64,000 nt of DNA, from contig JBBAKX010000007.1 of assembly GCA_040403315.1 (NCBI GenBank), positions 1-64,000 on the forward strand, given 5' to 3'. The stretch's first letter is position 1, and every line of letters begins with the position of its first letter. A program made the translations under genes and the position numbers. Under the pieces are notes generated by a model, which had not been told where the DNA came from, did not search any database, and saw only the letters and a list, made by a program, of their open reading frames with translations. Origin of the DNA: CAMCXT01 sp040403315 (GTDB taxonomy: Bacteria > Bacteroidota > Bacteroidia > M30B66). Below are positions 7,731 to 16,006 of this stretch, piece by piece.

Positions 7731-8843
7731 TTAGTATGATAAACGGATTCGTCCTACGCCATCAATTCTTTGTTCAGCGAGGTGCTTTGCCGCTTGGATC
7801 GTTGGAATATTCTGTGCTTTGGCGATACTGAAAACATTCAGTGCAGCTGCGTAAATATTTTCGGTTTTCAACATTGCCCGTTGACGATTATAACCATCTA
7901 ATTCGACAGAAACGTTGATTAAACCTCCAGCATTAATCAAGAAATCAGGAGCATACAAGATACCTTTTTCTTTCACCATTTGACCGTGAATATCTTCATC
8001 TGCCAATTGATTGTTTGCCGCACCTGCAATGATTGAACAACGCAAACGGGATAAAGAATCTGAATTTACAGTTGCACCAAGCGCGCAAGGAGCATAGATG
8101 TCGATGTCAAGGTCGAACATGGTCGCCGAATCGGCAACTTGAACGCCCGATACTTTTGTTGTAATATACTTTAAGTTGTCTTGATTGATGTCGTTTACCC
8201 AAACCTGAGCACCCTCTTCGGTTAATTGCTCAACTAAGCTCTGACCAACTTTGCCAACACCTTGAACTAGAACTTTCTTGCCTTTCAGGCTATCGCTTCC
8301 AAAAGCTTCTTTTGCAGATGCTTTCATGCCTAAGAAAACGCCATAGGCAGTTACAGGGGATGGATCTCCTCCGCCTCCTAGTATTTCAGGAAGACCGGTT
8401 ACGTGCTTGGTTTCCATTGCAATGTATTCGATATCGCGTGTGCTGATATTTACATCTTCAGCTGTGATATATCTTCCAGCAAGTCCGTTTACGAATTTAC
8501 CAAAACGACGAAGCATAGCTTCTGACTTTTGGTTTTTTGCATCTCCAATAATAACTGCTTTACCACCTCCTAGATTCAATCCAGTGATAGCCGCTTTATA
8601 AGTCATTCCTCTAGAAAGACGCAATACATCTGTAAGGGCTTCTGCTTCGCTTTTGTATGCCCACATTCTGGTTCCGCCTAAAGCAGGCCCTAAATGCGTA
8701 TTGTGAATTGCCACAATGGCTTTTAGACCTGTAGCCTGGTCGTAGAAATGAACCACTTGTTCATGTCCGCCAGTTTGCATTCCGCTGAGTGCAGAAGCCA
8801 CTTCACTAGCGGTAGCTGTTGCGAGTTCAGTTGTGTTTGACAT
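7731..8843 (-). CDS. Leucine dehydrogenase (Glu/Leu/Phe/Val dehydrogenase)
   Basis: Catalyses NAD-dependent oxidative deamination of branched-chain amino acids to the 2-keto acid, in the cytoplasm. The 370-residue length fits. The substrate domain carries LGGTRMW, the catalytic lysines Lys83 (MTYKAAITGL) and Lys95 (NLGGGKAVI), and the active-site Asp in TAEDVNIS. The Rossmann domain begins KKVLVQGVGKVGQ (GxGxxG). Leucine, valine and phenylalanine dehydrogenases cannot be separated with certainty by eye. A perfect promoter lies 104 bases upstream. The gene is followed two bases later by nusB. Confidence 0.9.
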   Translation of the reverse strand: MSNTTELATATASEVASALSGMQTGGHEQVVHFYDQATGLKAIVAIHNTHLGPALGGTRMWAYKSEAEALTDVLRLSRGMTYKAAITGLNLGGGKAVIIGDAKNQKSEAMLRRFGKFVNGLAGRYITAEDVNISTRDIEYIAMETKHVTGLPEILGGGGDPSPVTAYGVFLGMKASAKEAFGSDSLKGKKVLVQGVGKVGQSLVEQLTEEGAQVWVNDINQDNLKYITTKVSGVQVADSATMFDLDIDIYAPCALGATVNSDSLSRLRCSIIAGAANNQLADEDIHGQMVKEKGILYAPDFLINAGGLINVSVELDGYNRQRAMLKTENIYAAALNVFSIAKAQNIPTIQAAKHLAEQRIDGVGRIRLSY

Positions 8844-8946
8844 AATTCTTGAGATTGATTTTGGAAGAATACTTTTTGGGAAAAGTGCAGAAGAAAATCG
8901 GTAATTTCGCGATGCCGTTTAAATACCGCGTTTCTTTAGCGGGGCA

Positions 8947-8977
8947 CAAAAGTAGATGTTTTTCGAAACCCCGCAAA
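8947..8977 (-). promoter_or_regulatory. Bacteroidota-type promoter of leucine dehydrogenase-nusB
   Basis: On the minus strand TTTG (8974-8977), exactly 19 bases, then TACTTTTG (8947-8954): a full match to the phylum consensus TTTG-N19-TAnnTTTG. Transcription would begin near 8941, giving a leader of roughly 95-100 bases before the ATG at 8843. It lies inside the region before the divergent ABC exporter. Confidence 0.75.
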
Positions 8978-8998
8978 ATTTGGCATTTCAGGCCGTTC

Positions 8999-10807
8999 AT
9001 GAAATCGTTAAAATTTCTTAATCCCTACCTCTTCCGCTATCGTACCAGGCTTATTCTGGGCACTTTGTTTATAACCATTTCCAATATCTTCGCTATTTAC
9101 CCTGCCGAAGTTCTGCGAAAAGGAATCGATATGGTGCAGGACGGCGTGAATGTTTACGCACTTTTTAAAGGTCTTCCCTTAGAAGCAGAGCTTAAATCAG
9201 ATTTCTTCAACATACTTCTGTTGTTTGGTATGATCGTAATTATTACAGCACTGCTTAAAGGATTGTTTATGTTTTTTATGCGACAAACCATCATCGTTAT
9301 GTCGCGACTTATTGAATATGACTTGAAAAACGACATATATCAACAATATCAAAAACTTGATCTGGCTTTTTATAAAAAAAATAAAACGGGCGATCTCATG
9401 GCGCGCATCAGCGAAGACGTTAGCCAAGTAAGAATGTATGTTGGTCCTGCAATTATGTATGCGATCAGCACCATCACACTTTTCCTTCTTGTGATGGTAA
9501 GAATGCTCACGATCAATGCAGAACTCACATTGTACGTATTAGCACCTCTTCCAATTCTTGCATTAACGATCTACTATGTAAACAGCAGAGTGATTAAGAA
9601 AAGCGAAGCTGTTCAAAAGCAGCTCTCTGTTATTTCCTCTTGGGTGCAAGAAAGTTTCTCAGGGATCAGAGTAGTGAAAGCATACAACCGTGAAAATTTC
9701 AACCAAGACAAATTTGCTGTTGAAGCGGATCTATATAAAGACAAAAACATCGATCTAGTTAAGGTGAATGCTCTTTTCTTTCCAATGATTATTCTGCTTA
9801 TTGGTCTGAGTACATTAATCACCATTTATGCTGGTGGAATGAAGGTGTTTTCCGGAGAGATCACCACAGGAACAATTGCAGAGTTTATAATGTACGTGAA
9901 TATGCTCACTTGGCCAGTTGCTTCCATTGGATGGGTAACTTCTATTGTGCAACGCGCAGCCGCATCACAAACTCGTATAAATGAGTTCTTGAGCTACCAA
10001 CCAACGGTGGCAAATCAAACAGAAAAGGCAACTCCAATCGGAGGCAGTATTCGCTTCGAAAAAGTTAGCTTCGTTTACCCTGATTCTGGAATAGTAGCCA
10101 TCAATAACATCAGTTTCTCTGTTGAAACTGGAAAATCACTTGCAATTATAGGCCGCACAGGCTCAGGAAAATCGACACTTGCCGCGCTGATCACTAGGCA
10201 ATATGATGTTACCTCTGGTCAGATTTTCATTGACGATGCAAGACTTCAGCAGCTTAATTTGAATAGCCTCAGAAGTGCAATTGGATATGTTCCTCAAGAA
10301 GTTTTTCTCTTCTCTGAAACCATATCAAACAATATTGCATTTGGATTCAAGCCTGGCCATTTATCGGTTGGTGGAGATCAAAACAATATCGAACAGGCCG
10401 CAAAAGATGCTGCCATTTTCGATAGCATTAAGCAATTTCCAGATGGATTTGAAACCAAGGTAGGGGAGCGAGGTGTTACGTTATCTGGCGGACAAAAGCA
10501 AAGAATTTCGATTGCTCGAGCAATTATTCGAAAGCCTGAAATTCTCATTTTCGACGATTGCCTTAGCGCAGTTGATACTGCAACAGAAGAAGAAGTGCTG
10601 ACTAATTTGCGTAGAATTATGAAGGGCAGAACCTCAGTAATTATCGCTCACAGAATTTCTACTGTTAAGCAATGTGATCAAATCATTGTACTCGATCATG
10701 GTTCAATTATCGAACAAGGAACCCACCAAGAATTGATTGCAAAGGATGGCGTTTATGCCGAGTTGAACAGAAAGCAACTATTAGAAGCTGCTGCTGCCCA
10801 CGTGTAA
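8999..10807 (+). CDS. ABC exporter, fused membrane and ATPase domains
   Basis: A 602-residue type IV (MsbA/MdlA-like) half-transporter. The membrane domain (about 1-310) has six hydrophobic segments; the ATPase domain follows, with Walker A GRTGSGKST, Q-loop in YVPQEVFLFSET, signature LSGGQKQR, Walker B ILIFDDCLSAVD and H-switch IIAHRIS. The usual catalytic Glu after Walker B is Asp here, as in MdlA/YheI-type subunits. These often pair with a second half-transporter, but none is encoded nearby. A reading frame extends upstream to 8849, but it covers the leucine dehydrogenase promoter; MKSLKFLNPYLFRYR at 8999 is the usual family start. The substrate is unknown. Confidence 0.9.
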   Translation: MKSLKFLNPYLFRYRTRLILGTLFITISNIFAIYPAEVLRKGIDMVQDGVNVYALFKGLPLEAELKSDFFNILLLFGMIVIITALLKGLFMFFMRQTIIVMSRLIEYDLKNDIYQQYQKLDLAFYKKNKTGDLMARISEDVSQVRMYVGPAIMYAISTITLFLLVMVRMLTINAELTLYVLAPLPILALTIYYVNSRVIKKSEAVQKQLSVISSWVQESFSGIRVVKAYNRENFNQDKFAVEADLYKDKNIDLVKVNALFFPMIILLIGLSTLITIYAGGMKVFSGEITTGTIAEFIMYVNMLTWPVASIGWVTSIVQRAAASQTRINEFLSYQPTVANQTEKATPIGGSIRFEKVSFVYPDSGIVAINNISFSVETGKSLAIIGRTGSGKSTLAALITRQYDVTSGQIFIDDARLQQLNLNSLRSAIGYVPQEVFLFSETISNNIAFGFKPGHLSVGGDQNNIEQAAKDAAIFDSIKQFPDGFETKVGERGVTLSGGQKQRISIARAIIRKPEILIFDDCLSAVDTATEEEVLTNLRRIMKGRTSVIIAHRISTVKQCDQIIVLDHGSIIEQGTHQELIAKDGVYAELNRKQLLEAAAAHV

Positions 10808-10833
10808 ATTCAACCTAGCGATTGACTTAGAAT

Positions 10834-11694
10834 TTATTTGTCAGGCCTGAGTCCTTTTTCCGGTTTTTTGCGATTGGTCGGTTGAGCCTCATCTTCATTC
10901 CTGGCTTCATAATTCTTGATGTATACCCATTTTCCTTTCTCGAACTTGAAGGCGTCTGTTGTGAAATCTGGCGCATAAAATTCATACTGACCTTCTAGAC
11001 TTGGTTGTGAGGGTGCCAAATGGTCGAAAATGATCAATCCCGATTTCTCTTGATAGCGCAACGACATCACAGCCCGCTCGGCATGCTCAAAAAACATCCT
11101 GTGTCGAATTCTTTTGGTATCATCAAAAATGGGAGCCCCAAATTTCACTGCACCTTTGGGCTGAAATACCAAAACATCCAATAGTTTTTTGTTGCTAAAT
11201 GCTGTGTTTCCATCCCAACCAAGCAAGGTGTAGTAAACCGATTTCTTGTGCTTCGTTCGAACAATCTGATAATACAACGCTCCAAACCACTCGTCTGGTC
11301 CGGTTTGTTTTGTTCCAGCCTTGGTAATTTTTGCCGATGCATCTTGGAGAACAATGGTTTTCCCCGCTGCTTTTCCATCGTTTTTCAAGCGGATCCTTCC
11401 ATAAAAAAGGTACGTTCCATCTTCCTGTGGCACATTCCACGTGATAAGCCGAAATGATTCATCTGGAGCTCGAAGTGCAGAAATATAACGGATCGTATCG
11501 AATGGATATCCCCAACCCAAAGGCAACGATAGTAAGGAATCAATTGTCAATCCAACACGAATCTGCGCTTCATTACGAACTTGTTCCGAAGAATCGTAAA
11601 GCATCTGTTTCGATTTTACCATCAACTCCGATTGCCCAAAAGCGCTCGATGCAAATAAAATCAGGAATAAAATTAAATAACTGAAATGGCACAT
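10834..11694 (-). CDS. Exported protein of unknown function
   Basis: A 286-residue protein with a signal peptide (hydrophobic residues 4-19, cleavage likely after AFGQ near 21). The mature part is mixed alpha/beta, with the recognisable stretches ALYYQIVRTKHKKSVYYTLLGWDGN and KRIRHRMFFEHAERAVMSLRY, and ends in a basic, disordered tail. I have the impression of a protein family widespread in Bacteroidota but assign no function. It begins inside the last codons of the dihydroorotase homologue (22-base overlap), so the three genes from 14983 leftward form an operon. Confidence 0.72.
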   Translation of the reverse strand: MCHFSYLILFLILFASSAFGQSELMVKSKQMLYDSSEQVRNEAQIRVGLTIDSLLSLPLGWGYPFDTIRYISALRAPDESFRLITWNVPQEDGTYLFYGRIRLKNDGKAAGKTIVLQDASAKITKAGTKQTGPDEWFGALYYQIVRTKHKKSVYYTLLGWDGNTAFSNKKLLDVLVFQPKGAVKFGAPIFDDTKRIRHRMFFEHAERAVMSLRYQEKSGLIIFDHLAPSQPSLEGQYEFYAPDFTTDAFKFEKGKWVYIKNYEARNEDEAQPTNRKKPEKGLRPDK

Positions 11695-12944
11695 CCTGAA
11701 TTGGTAGAAACGCCGTAAATCTTGCCTTTCAAGGTCTTCCCAATAAACGGGCTGTTTTTCGATTTAGATCGGAGTTGCTCCTTGGTGAACGTAAATTCTT
11801 CGTCGGGATTGTAAAAGAACAATTCTGCCGTTTCCTGATGTTCAATCACGGGCACTTGAACTCCCAATAAATCTCGAGGCAGAATAGCCATTCGATTGAT
11901 CAAAATTTCTAGATCAGATTCTTTGGGTAAGGCTGTTCTCGCGGCACTAAACAAGGTTTCAATTCCTGAAATACCATCGCTTGCAAATCCAAATTCTACC
12001 GCTTTATTTTCTATGTTTTCTGGCCTGTGATCGGATGAAATCACGTCGATTGTTCCGTCTTGAACACCCGCAATAAGAGCTAGTCTGTCTTTTTCGCTTC
12101 GCAATGGAGGCCACACTTTTAAGTTAGAATCAAATCCTTCCAAAGCTTCATCGTTAAAATACAATTGATGAGCGTAAACACTGCACGTTACCTTGATCCC
12201 TTTAGCTTTGGCTTCGCGGATCAGTGAAACCGATCTTTCTGAACTAACCCCAAGAATGTGAATTTCAGCTTGGTGGTATTCTGCAAGTGTTAAATTACGC
12301 ATCAAGCCGATCTCCTCGCTAATTGATGGAGCGCCAATCATTCCAAGTTGAACGCTCATTAAACCTTCATTTATTTTTCCACCTAATCGCAATCCTGTTT
12401 CTTCAGCATGTGTGAGAATCAGTCCTCCAGAAATTTTTGCGTATTGCAAGGCTAGGTGCAAAAGCACAGGATTTTTAATGGGCTTTTTATCGTCTGTAAA
12501 TGCTCGTGCTCCACCTGTAAACATACCGGCCAATTCGGCCATATCTTTTCCTTCTAAATTTACCGAAAGCGCTCCTGCTGGAATCATGTTTACAGCAGTT
12601 CGTGATGCAAGGCTTTTCAGATATTCAACAGTGCCTCGATTGTCGGTTGTTGGAACCAGATTGGGCATTAACTGAAGTCCAGTAACACCTCCGTTTAAAG
12701 CCGCACCTGCAAGTGTTGAAATGGTTTCTTTCTCTTCGTAACCAGGTTCTCCTCCCGAAACTTGAAAGTCGAAAAGTCCCGGCGATACTGCTAGGTTGCT
12801 CCCATCAACTTCTTGGTCAGCATCCATTGGAATGTTAATTGAAATTTTTCCTGCAACAATGCCAAGGTCGATCCTGTGCCGATTAAAGCTGCTTCGAGGA
12901 TCTATTACCAAAATATTTTTAATCAGAACAGTTTTGTTTGTCAT
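11673..12944 (-). CDS. Dihydroorotase homologue lacking the HxH metal site
   Basis: A 423-residue amidohydrolase-fold protein of the class I dihydroorotase group, which normally cyclises carbamoyl aspartate in pyrimidine synthesis using two zinc ions. The family entry motif PGLxDxHxH reads PGLFDFQVS (about residues 55-63), so both metal-binding His are replaced, by Gln61 and Ser63. Later landmarks survive in part: FTDDKKPI, LTHAEE, HILGVSS and SSDHRPE. Loss of the first ligand pair suggests a non-catalytic, PyrC'-like protein, perhaps structural for aspartate transcarbamoylase, or a changed activity. It overlaps the BatA-type gene by four bases (ATGA). Confidence 0.83.
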   Translation of the reverse strand: MTNKTVLIKNILVIDPRSSFNRHRIDLGIVAGKISINIPMDADQEVDGSNLAVSPGLFDFQVSGGEPGYEEKETISTLAGAALNGGVTGLQLMPNLVPTTDNRGTVEYLKSLASRTAVNMIPAGALSVNLEGKDMAELAGMFTGGARAFTDDKKPIKNPVLLHLALQYAKISGGLILTHAEETGLRLGGKINEGLMSVQLGMIGAPSISEEIGLMRNLTLAEYHQAEIHILGVSSERSVSLIREAKAKGIKVTCSVYAHQLYFNDEALEGFDSNLKVWPPLRSEKDRLALIAGVQDGTIDVISSDHRPENIENKAVEFGFASDGISGIETLFSAARTALPKESDLEILINRMAILPRDLLGVQVPVIEHQETAELFFYNPDEEFTFTKEQLRSKSKNSPFIGKTLKGKIYGVSTNSGCAISVI

Positions 12945-14983
12945 GACTTGAGAAATCGGATCAGTAGTACTTCAATCAAAAGGAAGAGCAAAGTCAGAAT
13001 GATGAATATTTTCCAAAGTGGTTGTCCTTCGTCGAGTTGCATTACAGCTTGTCGAAGTTCCTTCGCACTGCCATCGAGTACCGCAGAATTGTTCCAGCCA
13101 GCTGATTCGAGCATTTCTTTTAGTTGATCGGCAGATTCAAAATTATTGGGCGACTCAGTCCGGTTGTAATTAAAGGCTAAAACTGCAAGCGTGCTGTCGG
13201 CTTGTTTTACTTTGTATATCCCCGACTTTAATATCTGGTCATGAACAAACAATCTGATTTTACCTTCTTCGGCTTGTTGTTCAGGAATAATTTCAAACGA
13301 ATCATCACCCGCACTTATTTTTAGCGGTTGATCGCCTTTTAATCGAAGGCCTTGAATTTCTATTGCTTCATCTTGGCCAATTGTGTAGAAAAGGCGAGTT
13401 TGGGGCACTGAATAAAGTGCAATTTTGTAAACTGTTGGAATGAAAAGTGCGTGCAGCTGGAAGTTTCCTGCCGATTCGTCTAAAGGAACTGCGCACAAAT
13501 AGGTGTGCCCTTTCCAGGAATCGTAATCAGCCAAAAACAAATCTCCATTTTGCAAGCGCATGATTTCTTCCTGTCTAGAATCCCTCGCAGGCTTGAAGGT
13601 TAGGTAGTTTTTAACTGATGGCAAATCTATTCCATCGGGCTTTTTCTCAAAAACATCATCATAAATTCTATGCGCATCATTTAATTTAGAGACTTTCTGA
13701 GGAATCTGCTGAGCTGCTTGATATTCGCCAGCTTTTAATTCTGTGCTCAACATCTTAAAACTGGCAACATCACTTTGAAGCGATGGGAAAATCAAAACAC
13801 TTCCACCTTGTTGTGTGAATTTTTTAAGCTCTTGAATTAATCCTGAAGAAACTGTTTTTAGGCTGTTGAGAATAATCAAATGCTTGCCTGCGAAGCCAGC
13901 ATAATCAACCTGAAGGTCGGATGTATTCTGGAATTCGTAGGCAATTTTATTTTGAAAAAGTCGATTCAAATACTCGCTTTCACCATTTCCATGGATTGCC
14001 AGAATGTTGATCTTCTCAGGAATTCGATAGCTAAAGAAAAATTCATCATCAAAAATGATGGGATAATCTGTGATTTTTAATGAACCACTATGGTAGCCTG
14101 CTCCATTGGCAGTGAATGAGATAGAACTGTTCATCACAGAATCAGATCCAACCGAAAAAGAGCCGAGGCCGCGCTGAGCTCCATCAACCGTTAATTTAAC
14201 TGGTAGATTGTCAACTTTCTTAAGTGAGAAATTTTTCAACCTAAGTTGAACAAGGTCTGATTTGCCATTCTCCCGATAAGGAGACTCAAACCACGCTGAA
14301 TCGATTGATAAATTATCTGCCAATTGAGGTTTGATGTGCACACAATTTAAGGAAATGCTCGTATCCGGTTTTAGCGTTTTCAGATCGAACGTATTTTTCT
14401 GGAAGTCGCTAATCAAGTAAATAATTGGTTGACTTGTTTGGCTTTGTTGAAGGATGTCTTTTTGTCGGTTAATGACTTCCGGTAGTTTTCTGGTTGCCGG
14501 ACTTGCATTGATTTCTTCGAGCAATTCGATGAATTGATCCTTGGTAACTAAGCGTTGGTGCTTCCCTTCGAATTCGTTGGTAATAAGGTTGAAGCGGTCG
14601 GTGGCTTTGTATGATGAAACGATTTCTTCAGCGTGTTTTTTTGCCAACTCAATGAGACTGGAACTTTCGCCACGAGAATCCATCGAAAATGAATTATCAA
14701 TGTAAACGCTGATCACTCGATTCGAACCGGTTGATTTTCGATCAGCTGGAATAAATGGTTGCGCAAAGGCGAACACAAGCGCTGCAAGTGCAAGACAGCG
14801 TGCAATTAAAACGAGAAGGTGTTTGAGTTTAGATCTGCTTTGGGTTTCTTCCTGCAAGGCTTTTAAAAACCGCACATTGGTAAAGTAAACCGTTCTAAAT
14901 CTACGGAAATGAAATAAGTGAATGATAATGGGAATGGCCAAGGTAAACAGGGCCCAAAAAAATACCGGATTCGCAAACTTCAT
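12941..14983 (-). CDS. BatA-domain / von Willebrand A membrane protein
   Basis: A 680-residue inner-membrane protein. The N-terminal BatA module has two transmembrane segments (about 8-23 and 58-78) flanking HLFHFRRFRTVYFTNVRFL, a strong family signature. A von Willebrand A-like domain follows with VISVYIDNSFSMDS, keeping the DxSxS metal-ion site as DNSFS. The middle part is large and periplasmic, and a final transmembrane helix lies near 655-675. Bat proteins are linked to aerotolerance and stress in Bacteroides, but this stand-alone form is uncharacterised. It is first in an operon with the degenerate dihydroorotase and an exported protein. Confidence 0.83.
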   Translation of the reverse strand: MKFANPVFFWALFTLAIPIIIHLFHFRRFRTVYFTNVRFLKALQEETQSRSKLKHLLVLIARCLALAALVFAFAQPFIPADRKSTGSNRVISVYIDNSFSMDSRGESSSLIELAKKHAEEIVSSYKATDRFNLITNEFEGKHQRLVTKDQFIELLEEINASPATRKLPEVINRQKDILQQSQTSQPIIYLISDFQKNTFDLKTLKPDTSISLNCVHIKPQLADNLSIDSAWFESPYRENGKSDLVQLRLKNFSLKKVDNLPVKLTVDGAQRGLGSFSVGSDSVMNSSISFTANGAGYHSGSLKITDYPIIFDDEFFFSYRIPEKINILAIHGNGESEYLNRLFQNKIAYEFQNTSDLQVDYAGFAGKHLIILNSLKTVSSGLIQELKKFTQQGGSVLIFPSLQSDVASFKMLSTELKAGEYQAAQQIPQKVSKLNDAHRIYDDVFEKKPDGIDLPSVKNYLTFKPARDSRQEEIMRLQNGDLFLADYDSWKGHTYLCAVPLDESAGNFQLHALFIPTVYKIALYSVPQTRLFYTIGQDEAIEIQGLRLKGDQPLKISAGDDSFEIIPEQQAEEGKIRLFVHDQILKSGIYKVKQADSTLAVLAFNYNRTESPNNFESADQLKEMLESAGWNNSAVLDGSAKELRQAVMQLDEGQPLWKIFIILTLLFLLIEVLLIRFLKS

Positions 14984-14990
14984 CGGAGGT

Positions 14991-14998
14991 CAAATATA
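14991..14998 (-). promoter_or_regulatory. Putative -7 box for the BatA-type operon
   Basis: The minus strand reads TATATTTG, matching TAnnTTTG, only seven bases before the ATG at 14983. If used, the transcript would be almost leaderless. No good -33 TTTG is seen at 19-20 bases. Confidence 0.4.
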
Positions 14999-15126
14999 CA
15001 TTCAATTTTCTTCATTCCATTCGCAGTTAATTTACTTATGAATCATTTTATGGTAATGTTTTAAACCATTGAAAGGTGTGATGAAGTTGTAAATTTACCC
15101 AGTTGAAACGGAAAGAAAAGGACATT

Positions 15127-15768
15127 ATGCAAACATGGGAAGAAATAGTTGAACGATTAAAGAATCCGCTTCCCGGAGCTAAAGCACAATGGCAAATGGC
15201 TCCGCTTGGAAGAACTAAGATTCCTTTGGAGGATTCAATTTTCGAAGGTTACAGGGAGTCGGCTGTGTTAGTTCCATTCATCCAACGAGAAAATGGATGG
15301 CATCTAGTGTTAACCTTAAGAAGCACTTACGAGGGTGTTCACAGTGCTCAGGTAAGTTTCCCCGGAGGGAAATTTGAAAAAGGAGAAGTCCACCCAGAGC
15401 AAGTGGCTATCAGGGAAGCAGGGGAGGAATTGGGAATTCATCCGCAGGAAATAGAAATTGTAGGAAGACTTTCTCCACTTACAATTCCAGTAAGCAGAAT
15501 GCGCGTTCAGCCCGTGGTTGCTAAGCTTTCAAGATCAATCCCATTTGTGCCTGATCCTCGTGAAGTGAGTGAGGTGCTTGAAGTGCCATTTCATTATCTG
15601 GCCGACAGGTCGAATGTGAAAACTGTTGAAGTTAAAACTGGGAGAAATCAAAAAATGGAAGTTCCTGCTTTCGATTTAGGTGTATCTGTAATTTGGGGAG
15701 CAACAGCCATGATGATCAGCGAATTGCTAGCAATGCTATACCCAGAATTAATGATTGATGTTTCTTAA
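15127..15768 (+). CDS. Nudix hydrolase, CoA pyrophosphatase type
   Basis: A 213-residue cytoplasmic enzyme. The stretch LVLTLRSTYEGVHSAQVSF followed by PGGKFE matches the UPF0035 signature of CoA pyrophosphatases (LLTxRSxxLxxHxGQVxFPGG), just before the Nudix box with REAGEELGI. As in NudL, the box has one extra residue between its first acidic residue and REUxEE. The family splits CoA and its derivatives to phosphopantetheine and 3',5'-ADP. The frame extends to a TTG at 15103, but the ATG at 15127 is preferred. The 3' end overlaps the convergent small membrane protein by 21 bases. Confidence 0.86.
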   Translation: MQTWEEIVERLKNPLPGAKAQWQMAPLGRTKIPLEDSIFEGYRESAVLVPFIQRENGWHLVLTLRSTYEGVHSAQVSFPGGKFEKGEVHPEQVAIREAGEELGIHPQEIEIVGRLSPLTIPVSRMRVQPVVAKLSRSIPFVPDPREVSEVLEVPFHYLADRSNVKTVEVKTGRNQKMEVPAFDLGVSVIWGATAMMISELLAMLYPELMIDVS

Positions 15769-15948
15769 GGCAAATTTGATGATGATCAACATGATGATCG
15801 ATCCTCCAATGATAAGCGCGATAAGTCCAACATTGCCAAATTGAGGTTTGTTTACTTTTTTGTCTTTCAAAAACGACCAAGAAAGTATCGCGATAAAACT
15901 GATGAGGAATAGGAATGCGAAAATCCAATGTCCGGGCGTTATATCCAT
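15748..15948 (-). CDS. Small two-helix membrane protein
   Basis: A 66-residue protein with two transmembrane segments (about 8-27 and 41-60) separated by a basic linker KDKKVNKPQ, so both ends should face the same side. The start is ATG. Codon use and hydrophobic pattern look like a real gene, and the family impression is of short conserved Flavobacteriia membrane proteins, without a known function. It overlaps the end of the Nudix gene by 21 bases, and the terminator of the gene upstream lies just before it. Confidence 0.68.
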   Translation of the reverse strand: MDITPGHWIFAFLFLISFIAILSWSFLKDKKVNKPQFGNVGLIALIIGGSIIMLIIIKFALRNINH

Positions 15949-15962
15949 TTTGTTTGCAACAT

Positions 15963-15986
15963 AAAAAAGGCCGGAAGAACCGGCCT
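15963..15986 (-). terminator. Intrinsic terminator after T9SS cargo gene
   Basis: Read on the minus strand, AGGCCGG and CCGGCCT form a perfect seven-pair stem around a five-base loop, followed by a run of T. It lies 20 bases past the stop of the gene ending at 16007 and separates it from the small membrane protein gene. Confidence 0.85.
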
Positions 15987-16006
15987 CAAATAAAAGATTT
16001 TTAGAA

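Noticed and set aside
8849..8998. Longer start for the ABC exporter
   Set aside because: The extra 50 residues would be encoded by the leucine dehydrogenase promoter region and look like non-coding translation.
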